Assembly: GCF_029227915.1 (NCBI RefSeq)
Contig: NC_079880.1
Location: forward strand, 9,825,501 to 9,885,500
DNA: 60,000 nucleotides
DNA from: Hydractinia symbiolongicarpus
Taxonomy: Eukaryota > Cnidaria > Hydrozoa > Anthoathecata > Hydractiniidae
Direction: 5' to 3'
The position numbers were made by a program, and so were the translations under genes. The notes beneath the pieces are model-generated. The model saw nothing but the letters and a program-made list of their open reading frames with translations, was not told the origin of the DNA and searched no databases. Positions 1 to 10,840 of the stretch are shown here, piece by piece (within the stretch, counting starts at the first letter, position 1; each line of letters opens with the position of its first letter).

Positions 1-97
1 TTTTTACACCAAAATAAGGCTAAAACTAAGAATGCACTAACCTTGCAAAAAGAGTAAAAAGCAAAGTAAAAATAATAAAACAGGCATAGATACACAC

Positions 98-598
98 CTC
101 CATGTCCAGGGCCTTTTCTACAATTGCATTGGCTAGGATATCTCTGACATGTTTACGGTGTTCCTTCTTCGCCATTTTCAAGCGGTATGCATTCTCACTA
201 GTAATGTGACCAGATTTTGTGATCTGTAAAAAGATGTATATATCGGAAAAAAACTTGCCAGAAATAACCAAAAACAAGATAGCAGGAATTCTTAAAACTT
301 ACCAAGCCCGATTTCACAAGATGCTTTTTCATTTTTGTATTACCGAAGTATCCACTTAGGTTTTTATCAAGTAAGCTGTTGTAGTTGGCAAGTGGACTAA
401 AAAGAAATACATCAGGGCAGTGTTCACATTAACATTCGCCTTTATATTTGAGTTTTGACTTACCAACAACAATCAGGCTAGAAAGTCAATCACACACACA
501 ATCATAATGACACAAATCAAGCCACCAGTTTTAACATTGAGTGTTAGTCAGCAGACAATGAATGTACAGTTCACTTACCCTGCATCAGAGTGACTCAT
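98..598 (-). CDS. ERICH3-type glutamate-rich ciliary protein, 5' part only (paralogue A)
   Basis: Three coding exons are visible: 598-579 (20 nt), 396-303 (94 nt) and 223-98 (126 nt). All have GT..AG borders and compatible phases, giving 80 residues from the start codon. The protein begins MSHSDAGPLANYNSLLDKNL and contains LSGYFGNTKMKKHLVKSGL followed by ITKSGHITSENAYRLKMAKK and HRKHVRDILANAIVEKALDM. This matches, block for block, the N-terminus I know from vertebrate ERICH3 (MSH... start, YNSL.D..LAGYF.N, HL..SGLI, E.EYKL). Human ERICH3 is much longer and has been linked to cilia, so the rest of this gene must lie beyond the left edge. The last visible exon ends at a GTGTGT donor. The exon lengths are identical to those of the gene at 7593-12516. 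Family assignment is firm; orthology versus paralogy is not. Confidence 0.82.
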
Positions 599-935
599 GT
601 TGACTATTTGCTCTTATAACTCAGTTTTATTTTTATATGTGTTTTTATTAATCTAAAATAAAAAAAATTTTTTGAAAGGTAAAAACATTGTGGCATAATG
701 ATTTATTCGGGAAATTTTAAGACCAACAACGCAATTTTATAGAATAATATATTTCCAGTTTTCGTAACTCATCATCAGATTTGTTCTGTATAAAACAAAT
801 AAATACAGTTTAATAACAGTTTTATTAAAAAATAACCTAAGAACAAATACTAAAAAATGTTATGACACATCTTAAATCAGATTTTAAACAATAATTATAT
901 TAAGCCATAGCTAACATCCCTGAAGACACCATTAA

Positions 936-1165
936 TTATATTTTAATAAGTAATGTATGATTTTTATATTTATCCTTTGTGTTCAAAGTTAATTTAATTT
1001 CACAAATATAAAATGCTTCCAACACCGTTAAATGATGGGACGATCTGCTTGATGAAACAAGTATAATAGCGTCATCCATTGTGAGTGCGATGTTGCATGA
1101 TTTGAAGTGACTACCAACGGGACTTGTTGATCTTGTATGCTCTTTTACGCGGGTTAGTAAATGCC
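936..1165 (-). pseudogene. Penelope-like endonuclease C-terminal fragment, left arm
   Basis: The reading frame on the minus strand starts at the HLLTRVKEHTRSTSPVGSHF segment and runs to LTLNTKDKYKNHTLL before stopping. It is the C-terminal half of a GIY-YIG endonuclease module. In this arm the codon after KEHTR remains open, whereas the right arm has a stop there. No start codon or promoter is evident, and the fragment simply mirrors the right arm. Confidence 0.6.
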
Positions 1166-1669
1166 GGGTTGTTTGCATTGAAATCTACAACAGAGAGAGA
1201 ATCCAATGGTAGTCTTCCATTTCTTGACATTCTCATTAAACAAATTGGGCGCAAATTGTCCTCTACTTGGTACACCAAAGCCACTGATACAGGTCCAGCT
1301 ATGAATTTTCATTCCCTCGCAATGCGCAAGTATAAACGACCTGTAGTCTCTAGTATGGTATGTCCACGGTGTAAATTGTGCTATGTCGGGAAAACAATCT
1401 GGCATTTACTAACCCGCGTAAAAGAGCATACAAGATAAACAAGTCCCGTTGGTAGTCAATTCATATCATGCAACATCGCACTCACAATGGATGATGTTAT
1501 TATACTTATTTCATCAAGCAGATCGTCCCATCATTTAATAGTGTTGGAAGCATTATATATTCGTGAAATTAAACCAACTTTAAACACAAAGGACGAAAAT
1601 AAAAGTCATACATTACTTATTAATATAATTAACGGCGACTTCAGGGATGTTAGCTATGGCTTATTATAA
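1166..1669 (+). pseudogene. Penelope-like reverse transcriptase/endonuclease fragment, right arm
   Basis: The plus-strand frame reads through a reverse-transcriptase C-terminal block and the CPRCKLCYVGKT zinc/GIY-YIG start. It then meets a TAA stop just after KEHTR at about 1436. Past that stop the homologous frame resumes with MDDVIILISSSRSSHHLIVL and ends at 1669. The break and the missing N-terminal domain make it a pseudogene. Comparing the two arms shows that the stop is specific to this copy. Confidence 0.62.
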
Positions 1670-1873
1670 TTATTGTTTAAAATCTGATTTAAGATGTGTT
1701 ATAACATTTTTTAGTATTTGTTTTTAAGGTGTGCATATATTTTTTAATAAAACTGCTTTTAAACTGTTATTTATTTGTTTTATACAGAATGAATCTGATG
1801 ATGAGTTACAAAAACTTGAAATATATTATTCTATAAAATTGCGTTGTTGGTCTTAAAATTTTCCGAATAAATA

Positions 1874-3240
1874 AATTTTTGCAACAGAAAAAGAAAATAT
1901 GTACATTAATGATAATAATATATTTATAGTAAAATATCTAAATCTCTTTTACTCCTTCTCCCAAATAATTAAAGAATATATTATTAAATTTTGTGCTCCC
2001 AATTGAAGATTTGAAGCTCAGATGGGCTATTTTTTGAAAAGAAACAGCAATCAAACTACTCGAATGGACTTAAATTATTGCTAAAATGTCAAAATAACAA
2101 TATGTTTTGTATTTAAGCCATAACAGAGAATTTAGTAACAGGGGCATTTCTGGAGATAAATAATGAATCACATTGCTTTTATTACAATTTTATCATTAGT
2201 CTCTATGTCCTTTACAAGTAACAAAATTTAAAAATTAAATTGTTACTTTTTATAATCAGAGGACCATACAACTTTGAAAATCAGTATTGTAAGAGTCCAT
2301 GAAAAGCCTGTTTTCCTTCAAATTCTTCTCAAAAGAGGTAAAATGAATTATAAGAATAGAAAAATAAGATATTATGAACATGTCTTTAACAATATTTTAT
2401 CAGATATAGCACATTATTTTGATCAGTGATTCAAGGTTTATACAATAAAATGGACCGTCGCAGATGTGATTAAAGCAAGGATACAAAATCAATTTAAATA
2501 CATTATGGAAATTTGTTAATCAACCATCAACAGGTTTGTTTCACAATTTTAATAATAATAGAAACTTCTTTTATATCTTCGTATCTGCTTCTGCATTGCA
2601 TAATTTATATGACGCTAGCATAATTCTAAACTTTACACGTGTGTCTCTGCTTTGCAGCAACCATCAAAATTATCGTTCTTTATAAGTGTGTGTCTACGTT
2701 GAAAATTTAGAAAATGTACACAAAAAATTTTAGCAAAATAAAAATGCAACGCAGATACACACTAACAAAGAACGTTGCATTTTTATTTTGTTAAGTTTAA
2801 TTGAATGTTTGTATAGGTTGCGTTAAGTGTTTAATTGAATTTCTTTGTATGCTGCTTAAAACAAAACATCATGTAGAATCAAGTCAGAAACGTTGGCTGT
2901 ATTAATTCAACCCTACATTTCGGCGGATGGAATTCTAAAAATAACCCTAAAAAAGTTTTCACACAATAATAGAGAAACATTGATAAGGAGTTATGGGAAA
3001 TAAATTATGTTGGTCAACATATTTACCTGAAACGTATCCCGTCTTAAGAATGCCCAACCTCTGCTGATTATAGCCAGCAAGCCTTCTGAAAAGATTGCAG
3101 TCAAGAATGACTAGTTACAGATGTTCTGCCATTCATTTTGGGTAACAGTTAGCAAACTAGGCAACATACTATAATGTACTACAAATTTTCTAATAGAAAA
3201 CTATATATGGACGAATTCATTGTTTACATTTTCAGTGATA
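1874..3240. other. Intergenic stretch without recognisable gene
   Basis: There is no open frame with splice support or recognised similarity. The only structure noted is the hairpin at 2674-2774. Confidence 0.5.
2674..2774. repeat. Short hairpin repeat (imperfect inverted repeat)
   Basis: A 28-bp arm (2674-2701, starting CGTTCTTTATAAGTGTGTGT) is the near reverse complement of 2747-2774 (CAACGCAGATACACACTAAC...). A second, overlapping pair, AAAATAAAAATGCAACG near 2737 and CGTTGCATTTTTATTTT near 2773, makes a nested palindrome. This looks like a small foldback MITE remnant. Confidence 0.5.
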
Positions 3241-3437
3241 AGCTCTTTCGAAGCAACTAAGCTACGCAGCTACTTAGCAATACAGCAATGTGGATGCTCA
3301 GCTACACAGCAACGCAGCTACTCAGCAATACAGAAATGTAGATACTTAGCTACACAGCTACTCCGCTACACAGCAATACAGCAACATAGATACTCAGCTA
3401 CGCAGCAACACAGTTACTCAGCTATGCAAAAACTCAC
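3241..3437 (+). repeat. Irregular tandem repeat of CAGCTACTCAGCAATACAG type
   Basis: About 200 bp consist of degenerate, closely spaced copies of CAGCTACNCAGCAAYACAG. The open frame across it (YSATQQ-like peptides) is a by-product of the repeat. It has no splice signals or similarity that would make it a gene. Confidence 0.55.
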
Positions 3438-3540
3438 CTACTATTTAGAAAACTATTTAAAGAACAAAAAATTTGTCATTACAAATGTATACATGAAAGC
3501 GAAGTCGTTATATTGTGAAATGTTTAGTTATGCTTGTTGA

Positions 3541-5933
3541 TATTTTACTTTAGTTTAATTGTCCAACTGTGTTTTAATCTAGAAATAGTGAGCTTTGTGT
3601 AGCTGTGTTGCTGCTGCTATATTTGTTAGGTTATTTATTTTTTATTGAGTTGCTGGGTTGCAGAAATTTATAGTCTTAATTTTTTTACCGGGGGTTTCTA
3701 TAGTTTAGCCGCTCTTTCGCCTTTGGCATTTGCGTGGCAGGAAAATAGATGGGGGCGCAGGTAAAGCACACAAAGACATTCTTAGCATTTTCAATGAATT
3801 CAAATAAAGCAGAAGGCATCGACCTACATGGATAATAAACCCTAACGATGTTCCCGTTGGAAGAAATCGAAAGTAAAAGACATTTCTTCATCAAATCCTA
3901 GTATCTTTTTTTCTGCTATGCAAATGCCAGAGCCAAGGAGCTTTCAGTACCGCTGAAAAGTAAACAAATGACGTTGTGGTGGAATTTATCTATACATTTC
4001 CTAGCAAGTTGATGGTTTCCCTATGCATCTTCAAAACTGATCCTCCAACCTAAAGTTAGGAAATCACATTAATTATGCAGTCTCCAACTACCCCAAGAGA
4101 GTGGTTTAGTAGTCAACATTAAAAAGTCGAATAGCTAGCTAGCTAGCTATAGCTAGCTAATACGTTTTCATTATATAAAAATCAAAAGCAGTTCTTAGTC
4201 CTTCCAATCGCAAAGAATAAAGTCTAAAGTGAACTAAAGTAACAGTGCGATGACATCAAGCGTCGCATAAACCCGTCAAGAGAAATAAATTAAAAATTAT
4301 GAAACACCGTTGTTTTGATTTCCCATTCCTCGTCAACAAAATGGCCATGTTTCTTGAAAATAACCTCGTTTTGCGGTTGCTATGAAAGTTAATAAATATT
4401 TAATTTCACCGAACAAAAACACAGTAGATATTTATTTATTCATGAACTTAACAACTTTGGTTTCATACCTCTTTCTTAACAACTTTGTTTTCACACCAGA
4501 TCAAAGTTCAATGATTTATACCAGTCCAAATCAATATTATTTTTTCAATAAATTTATACAATTAATTTAGACAAAGGCATCGTCATGGAGTGTGGTGTGT
4601 GCGATTTTTCCGTAATATATTCTCAAGTTGATTCTTGTTTTGCCTTAGCCTTATTTTCTCCAACAATTTTATGTTTGCGCACATAATCAAGAATACAATC
4701 TGCGTTCGTTTTATTTAAGTACTTTATCATTACTGAGTCATTATTTAAAATATTTTAAGGACTAAAAAAATTCCCATTTCAACAGAACACAAAAAGCTAC
4801 AACAAAAAGTGATTTATTTGATATTTTTTATTAGACTCGCGATGGAGATTTCGTTCTTTTAGGAACCGAAACTTTGTCGTCATCAAATTTTAATTTTATC
4901 TCTTATATAAAAAGTGACTGATTTTTCTTCCCATCAGAAAATTGGAAGAGTAAGATTGGGGGATGAATAACACTGAATTCTAAACGCATTTTTGCGCAAC
5001 ATTAAAAACACACAGAACTTCACGACATTTTAGAAACCACACAAATTTAGGCTGAGCTTTAATGTTGCTTAAATTTCTGTATTATACTATTGCTATTTTC
5101 ATGATTCATGTTGTTTTCTTTTTTATATTTACTTTGTTGGCCGGCTGTTGCTTAGCTACAAGTTGCTTCGTTCATTTTAGGAAATTTAGCGCCCCATAAT
5201 GTTTACAAGCAGCCATTTACAAAAAATGTGTATTGTTCTACGCTTACATCGTAATTATAAGGAAACCTTTTCCTTCTTCGATGTTTTGAGTAAATAGTCG
5301 CGATCAAAAAACAAATGCTCGCGCTGTTTAAAAGAGTAAATATGTGGCCACATTTGATTTTTACTTAGCCAATTTAAATTCAGGGTTTGACATGCGAAGT
5401 AAGTTTGTGTTCTTTGGTTAACAAGAATTTGGAATTTGCTCTGGGTCATTGATTTTCATCTCTTAGTTTGAAGAGAACTCAATTTTGATATTTTTGTGCT
5501 TTTAGACTTAACGCCATGGCAACGTGAGGGGGGCTTTTTCTCTTTTAACGCTAACCAAATCGCACTATCCTTAACGCCAACCGAAATATGAAACATGTTT
5601 ATAATAATCAAATCCCGCCAAAAACGGGTCCAAAAAGTGTATAATGCGTCATTATCTATTAAATCCAAAACGTTACGCTTTTCTTAAATACTAATTTTAA
5701 CACAGTTTCCATCATTCAAGAATTCACACAACCTGGTCCCCAGGGCATGTGGAAATTTTTAAACAAAAACTTAATATTACTTTGAAGAAAAACCTTGATG
5801 ATGCAGAATGTAATTCCAGCAACACAATTTAACAATCAAGGTAATTTGATACCACTTATGCTGTGATTTTGACAACAATGTGTGATTTTTGTACTGTAGT
5901 TCTTACAAGGCGTGTTATTGGTGCGTGGTGCTG
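3541..5933. other. Intergenic stretch without recognisable gene
   Basis: Only short chance frames are present. A perfect-to-imperfect AGCT microsatellite lies at 4133-4159. No conserved coding exons, RNA genes or long repeats were recognised. Confidence 0.5.
4133..4159. repeat. (AGCT)n microsatellite
   Basis: Six AGCT units interrupted once by AT. The sequence is self-complementary. Confidence 0.85.
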
Positions 5934-7375
5934 TAATTTTGACAATGTGTGTTTTTCGTGTTGTAATTTTGACAATGTGTGTTTTTAGTGTTGTAATTTT
6001 GACAATGTGTGATTTTAGTGTTGTAATTTTGACAATGTGTGTTTTTAGTGTTGCAATTTTGACAATGTGTGATTTTAGTGTTGTAATTTTGACAATGTGT
6101 GTTTTTAGTGTTGTTATTTTGACAATGTGTGTTTTTAGTGTTGTTATTTTGACAATGTGTGATTTTAGTGTTGTAATTTTGACAATATGTGTTTTTAGTG
6201 TTGTAATTTTGACAATGTGTGTTTTTAGTGTTGTTATTTTGACAATGTGTGATTTTAGTGTTGTAATTTTGACAATGTGTGTTTTTAGTGTTGTTATTTT
6301 GACAATATGTGATTTTGGTGTTGTAATTTTGACAATATGTGTTTTTAGTGTTTTAATTTTGACAATGTGTGTTTTTAGTGTTGTTATTTTGACAATATGT
6401 GATTTTGGTGTTGTTATTTTGACAATGTGTGATTTTAGTGTTTTAATTTTGACAATGTGTGTTTTTAGTGTTGTTGATTTGACAATATGTGATTTTGGTG
6501 TTGTTATTTTGACAATGTGTGTTTTTAGTGTTGTTATTTTGACAATATGTGATTTTGGTGTTGTTATTTTGACAATGTGTGATTTTAGTGTTGTAATTTT
6601 GACAATGTGTGTTTTTAGTGTTGTAATTTTGACAATGTGTGTTTTTAGTGTTGTAATTTTGACAATGTGTGTTTTTAGTGTTTTAATTTTGACAATGTGT
6701 GTTTTTAGTGTTGTTATTTTGACAATATGTGATTTTGGTGTTGTAATTTTGACAATGTGTGTTTTTAGTGTTGTAATTTTGACAATGTGTGTTTTTAGTG
6801 TTTTAATTTTGACAATGTGTGTTTTTAGTGTTGTTATTTTGACAATATGTGATTTTGGTGTTGTAATTTTGACAATGTGTGTTTTTAGTGTTGTAATTTT
6901 GACAATATGTGATTTTGGTGTTGTTATTTTGACAATGTGTGTTTTTAGTGTTGTAATTTTGACAATGTGTGTTTTTAGTGTTGTTATTTTGACAATATGT
7001 GTTTTTAGTGTTTTAATTTTGACAATATGTGATTTTGGTGTTGTTATTTTGACAATATGTGATTTTGGTGTTGTTATTTTGACAATATGTGATTTTGGAG
7101 TTGTAATTTTGACAATATGTGATTTTGGTGTTGTTATTTTGACAATATGTGATTTTGGTGTTGTTATTTTGACAATGTGTGTTTTTAGTGTTTTAATTTT
7201 GACAATGTGTGATTTTGGTGTTGTTATTTTGACAATATGTGATTTTAGTTTTGTTATTTTAACAGTGTGTGATTTTAGGGTTTTAATTTTGACAATGTGT
7301 GATTTTAGGGTTGTAATTTTGACAATGTGTGATTTTAGTGTTGTTATTTTGACAATATGTGATTTTAGTGTTTTT
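5934..7375. repeat. 30-bp minisatellite, about 48 tandem copies
   Basis: Units of exactly 30 bp (TTTTGACAATGTGTGTTTTTAGTGTTGTAA and variants) repeat across 1.44 kb with no length change. The period is therefore 10 codons and both strands stay open (VVILTMCVFS on plus, KSHIVKITTL on minus). Variation is limited to a few positions: GTGTGT/GTGTGA, GTGTTGT/GTGTTTT, TAGTG/TGGTG and AATGTG/AATATG. It lies 3' of the ERICH3-LRR gene, between its polyadenylation signal and the intergenic region. I see no start context or splice logic that makes either frame a protein. Confidence 0.9.
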
Positions 7376-7529
7376 AGAAGCCAGTCTAATATTGAGACAA
7401 AAATTTTAGCATTATCTCGATAACATATGTAATTTTTTTTTCTCAATTTTATTCCCTGTACAACAAATGAATCCATTTAACAATATTTGAATGTCAAACG
7501 GTGGTGAAGGAAAAAAGATGAGAATCTTC

Positions 7530-7535
7530 TTTATT
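7530..7535 (-). terminator. Polyadenylation signal AATAAA of the ERICH3-LRR gene
   Basis: An AATAAA hexamer on the minus strand lies about 58 bases after the stop codon at 7593. It is the first such hexamer inside a plausible 3' UTR. Confidence 0.4.
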
Positions 7536-7592
7536 AAATATGTTTTTTATAATGAAATAAATATAGATATACTATATACAAAATGATCTTTG

Positions 7593-10500
7593 CTATGAAC
7601 TAGCTTCTGTCTTTTCTTCAATACGTTCATATATTAGTTTTCTTATTTTATTTAAAATTTGGTCCGAAAATTTATTATCTGGCAGTAAAGTCACATCAAC
7701 TAATGTCTCACATCTTTTTATAGCCTCGTATATCATTTCTCCAGCTACGTCGTCCAAGAAATTTCCTTCGACGTCAAGCGACACTAAACTTTTGTTCTCG
7801 CTTATTCCGTCACAAATAGCTTTGACTCCGTCATCCAACATGTTGTTAGAGTCTATTGATAATGTTTTTAAGGAACGGTTTACTTTTAAAGCATCTGCTA
7901 TATGCTGCCATCCAGTCACCGTCAAACCATTTTTACTTAGCGTTAGTTCTCCTAGAGACTCATTTGCTTTAAGATAGGAACTGATCGACTTCGCTCCTTT
8001 ATCGCTTACATTGCAACCACCTATGTCCAGATCAGTAATGCTGTCATTTTTGGTCATTGCTTCTAACAATAGTGTGATTCCCTCGTCTCCTAGAGGATTT
8101 CCATTCAACCTAATGTACACAAAGAGTAAATGACTGATTTTTTTCCCACGGTTTTTCTGCCTTTTTGATAGGATATCAAAAAGACAAAAAACCCTGGGGA
8201 CGAGGGTGAAAGCTTCTTAAAAAGCTCCCCTTTCGTGTGTTTTTTTTTTAACTTTGTTATTTTTATTTATATTACTTTATGGAACCTTTCGGCATAAATT
8301 TTTCTTAAATTTCTTACTTTCTAAATCTATGTAACAAATAAATAACTTACGCCAGCGATTTGAATTCGTGCTTTGGATCTGATATAACATCAGCAATGTG
8401 TTTCACATCTTCTTTCGTTATACTTGTTGATGGCAAGTGAAGTTTCTAAAATGCAAAGAATACCTTAAAATTGCTTAAAAATGTTTTTTAGTGTTTTTCA
8501 AAATATGGAAATACAGAATAAAAATGAGGAGTCCCTTCACTTTGGCAATGGGGTAGGTAATGCCGGTGTTTACCAAATCTATTTTGAACACAGGGCACAC
8601 GTTGAAAACAGTTTTGCAACACTGAAGTGGCTATATCCTTTATAAACAATTCGGAATAACTATAATAATAATGAAATCTAAATTCAACAACTAACTTCAA
8701 CTTTGTTGACATCTTTAAGAATATCTTTTAACTTTTCTATTCCGCCAGCCAAGATTTCATCGCGTACATCGTTGGTCTACAAACAACAAGAACAATTAAA
8801 AAGTCCATTGCAATGATGCATAGGTAAAAAACTCGTCCAGTGGTTTTGAAAGCTCTTTGTATAGATTCTCCTATCGTCATAAACCTATGTCACCATCATG
8901 TCACTGTTATGTCACTGCTTTGTCAGTAAAAGCACTTACTTTTTCTTGCGTTAGTGTGACATTTGAAATTTGTAAATCCAACCAACTGTCAAGAACTTTT
9001 CCAACACCACTTCCATTTGCGTCCTGTTCTTTGTTATTATCCTCTACGGTAACCTTTTTACCAATACTCTCTTCTTCAGTAGAATTTTTTTCTGTACTTT
9101 CTTGGGTACCTTCTTCTTCTTTATCTTCTACTTTATCTTCTTCCTTACTGATTTCTTCTGTGCTGTCCTCCTCAATACCCACTTGATCGGTATCTCTTTT
9201 CTCCCCACTTTCTTCTTCGCTGTCCTCCCCAATACCCACTTGATCGGTATCTCTTTTCTCCCCACTTTCTTCTTCGCTGTCCTCCCCAATACCCACTTGA
9301 TCGGTATCTCTTTTCTCCCCACTTTCTACTGTGCCGTCCTCTCCAATACCTCCTTCAACAGTATCATTTTTCTTACTACTTTCTTCATTATTATGTTCGC
9401 TTGCATCCTCCTCTGCGGTATCTTCATCGTTACCATTTTGTTCAATAATCCCCCCTCCGCTACCCTTTCCTTCCTTATTTTCCTTACCCTCCAGTTCTGT
9501 ATTTTCTTCATCTGTACCTGCTTCCTCGTCTCTATTACTTAATTTTTCAATAACTTTTTCATCATTGGAGACTACTTTGGTAGTCTGTACTTCCCCATCC
9601 TCTTCTTCAAGACCTTCTTTTTCACTGCCTTCTTCTTCAGTACTCTCATCCTCAGTATCCTCATCGGGGCTCTTTTCATCATCTTCAGAGTCACTTGTTG
9701 ATGAAGAACCATCTTCAGTTGTGGTGAAATCGTCATCATCAGAATATTCGTAGTTAGCTGAATCAAGTTTATTTCTTTCATTATCGGCATCCTCATCTTC
9801 TGCTTGTTTCGCCACTACGGCAAGCTCATCTTCAGCTTTCGTTATGTCGTCGTCCTTGCAGTCCTGATCGAAATTATCCTGTAAATCCTCTTCCTGATGT
9901 TTTCCATCGCATGGTTCTGTCACAAGTACCTCACTATCATGTTTGTCCTTCTGGCCCATATGGTTAGTACTTTCTTCTTCCTCTTCTTGTTCTTGTCCTT
10001 GTTCTTCTTCTTTTTCTTCTTCCTCTTCTTCTATAGCCAAATTTCCTTCTTCTTTTTCTTCCAACTTTTCTGTGGCTTTACTACTTTCAACGTTTTCTTG
10101 TCCCTTCATCTCTTCTTCATCATCAGAGTCTACATCAATGTTTGAGGTGTCCTTCTTTTCTATGGGTTTGTTTGATTTTTTAAATTCTTCTGAATCCTGA
10201 AACAGAAATTGTATTTGATGTAGAAACTCAAAGAAGAAACTAGATTTGTATTCAGCATAAGAAAATCGATGACACATTAAGGTAAGGTTAACCTTTTCTT
10301 CCTCTTCTTCTTCTTCTTGTTCTTCATCTGCATACAGTTGGCACCTGAAATAAAATATATTCCTATTTAACTTAAACTTGTTTGTCTCAATTTTGTTGCT
10401 GCCCAATAATTCTTATGAATATCTTCATTTATTTACCTAGAACAAAATACTGGTCCCTCAATCGACACGAGATGAAACTGACTATTTTTGCCACCAATCC

Positions 10501-10741
10501 TGCAACCCGGCTGGCATTTGTATTCACAGCAAGCATTAAATCGCACGTTTACTGCAGCATTAACAGCGATGGTAAAGTTTAGTCGAGATTCTACTGGGCG
10601 TTGTAACGTGAATGAAAACACACCTAAAGATGACGAATTTCTGAATCTTTGACAGCAATAAAAATAACAAGAATAACAACAACTAATAGCAACAACAACA
10701 TCAATAACAGTAACAACAACAACAACAACAACAACAACAAT

Positions 10742-10783
<42 letters not shown>

Positions 10784-10789
10784 AACAAT

Positions 10790-10840
<51 letters not shown>

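Larger units (their letters stand above)
701..1873. mobile_element. Penelope-like retroelement relic arranged as a head-to-head inverted repeat
   Basis: Two arms of about 465 bp (701-1165 and 1401-1873) are reverse complements of each other with moderate divergence. They enclose a 235-bp single-copy centre. Each arm carries the C-terminal part of the same protein and then the same 3' untranslated tail ending near GGTCTTAAAATTTTCC. The centre carries a reverse-transcriptase C-terminal segment (LPFLDILIKQ, then an NFHS motif, then VVSSMVCPRCKLCYVGKT). The CxxC...YVGKT..HL..R..EH pattern is the GIY-YIG-type endonuclease typical of Penelope-like elements. Head-to-head 5'-truncated copies are a common end state for this class. 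The N-terminal reverse transcriptase is absent, so the relic cannot be autonomous. Confidence 0.7.

Noticed and set aside
5934-7375. CRISPR-like regular repeat
   Set aside because: There are no unique spacers between units. It is a plain minisatellite in an animal genome.
5836-7476. Two overlapping frames of about 500-550 codons on opposite strands
   Set aside because: Both arise from the 30-bp minisatellite, whose length is a multiple of three. Neither has independent coding support.
8857-10200. Plus-strand Ser/Phe-rich frames
   Set aside because: They are the antisense of the Glu-rich exon of the ERICH3-LRR gene.
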